Shown here one piece after another: positions 5,118 through 5,373 of a DNA stretch of 5,373 nucleotides. The translations under genes and the position numbers were made by a program. Under the pieces are notes generated by a model. That model was not told where the DNA came from and did not search any database. It worked only from the letters and a program-made list of their open reading frames with translations. The stretch's first letter is position 1; each line of letters begins with the position of its first letter. The stretch lies in the NCBI GenBank assembly GCA_005880165.1, contig VBJP01000045.1:1-5373 (forward strand), given 5' to 3'. The DNA is from Chloroflexota bacterium. GTDB taxonomy: Bacteria > Chloroflexota > Limnocylindria > QHBO01.

Positions 5118-5373
5118 ATGGGCACCAAGATCGCGGTGATCGGCGGCGGCAGCACCTACACGCCCGAGCTCGTGGACGGCCTCGCGCGACGAACCGATCG
5201 CCTCCCCATCGATGAGCTGGTCCTCCTCGATATCGAGCCGGAGCGGCTCGAGATTGTCGGCGGCCTGGCGCGACGAATGCTCGCGCGCGCCGGCTGGCGA
5301 GGCAGCGTGGTGACGACTCTTGACCGTGAAGCTGCCCTGGATGGCGCCGACTTCGTGCTGATCCAGCTCAGGG
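5118..5373 (+). CDS. Glycoside hydrolase family 4 (6-phospho-beta-glucosidase-like), N-terminal part
   Basis: The first 85 residues of a GH4 enzyme run off the right edge (full proteins are about 420-450 aa). GH4 members cleave glycosides by an oxidation-elimination route needing NAD+ and a divalent metal, usually on 6-phosphorylated disaccharides, in the cytoplasm. The visible part is the Rossmann NAD-binding domain: KIAVIGGGSTYTPELVDGL (4-22), holding the glycine-rich loop and the STYTPEL segment typical of the 6-phospho-beta-glucosidase branch; LVLLDIEPERLEIV (34-47), with D38 in the nucleotide-ribose position; and ALDGADFVLIQLR (73-85), leading into the conserved GH4 QxRVG segment. ATG at 5118 follows GGAGG by 4 nt. 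It is divergent from the repressor and shares the palindrome-containing spacer, so it is probably co-regulated. The catalytic residues and those that select for a phosphate group lie outside the window, so substrate is open. Confidence 0.9.
   Translation, partial: MGTKIAVIGGGSTYTPELVDGLARRTDRLPIDELVLLDIEPERLEIVGGLARRMLARAGWRGSVVTTLDREAALDGADFVLIQLR

Noticed and set aside
4054..5139. Plus-strand open frame (361 codons) opposite the repressor gene
   Set aside because: It is antisense to a complete GntR/UTRA gene, overlaps the divergent GH4 start, and has low-complexity Arg/Ala-rich composition typical of shadow frames.
1..5373. CRISPR arrays, tRNA/rRNA genes, insertion sequences or attachment sites
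   Set aside because: No regularly spaced repeats, cloverleaf-like sequences, transposase fragments or terminal inverted repeats were seen on either strand.

Overview
The window is high-G+C bacterial DNA, coding almost throughout. It holds one carbohydrate-uptake and degradation locus: five genes on the minus strand, and one divergent gene leaving the right edge on the plus strand. The host is probably a Chloroflexota or actinobacterial-type soil or water bacterium. That guess rests on base composition, Shine-Dalgarno-led genes, a lipoprotein binding protein and the style of the transporter proteins; no marker gene confirms it.

Minus-strand layout, right to left in transcription order. (1) A GntR/HutC-type repressor with a UTRA ligand domain (5004-4195). 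(2) A lipoprotein sugar-binding protein (4075-2639). (3) and (4) Two CUT1-family sugar ABC permeases (2570-1638 and 1630-536). (5) A NodB-type polysaccharide/oligosaccharide deacetylase (539 to the left edge, C-terminus cut off), which overlaps the end of the second permease. On the plus strand, from 5118, is the N-terminus of a glycoside hydrolase family 4 enzyme (NAD+-dependent, 6-phospho-beta-glucosidase-like).

The 113 bp between the repressor and the GH4 gene form an A+T-rich island. It carries a good minus-strand promoter, a weaker plus-strand -10 element and a 24-bp imperfect palindrome over both, a likely autoregulatory operator. The binding-protein/permease gap holds a strong hairpin without a U-tract, as expected where the binding protein must be made in excess of the permeases.

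How it may work: the binding protein captures an oligosaccharide, the two permeases import it using an ATPase not encoded here, and the deacetylase and GH4 enzyme process it. Deacetylase plus GH4 plus a UTRA repressor recalls chitobiose metabolism (ChbG/ChbF in enterics, DasR/DasABC in streptomycetes). The substrate is therefore plausibly a chito- or other amino-sugar oligosaccharide, but this is inference. The most unusual observations are the deacetylase with no ATG/GTG/TTG start, its altered metal-ligand motif, two vicinal cysteine pairs in the binding protein, and a roughly 85-residue insertion in the second permease.
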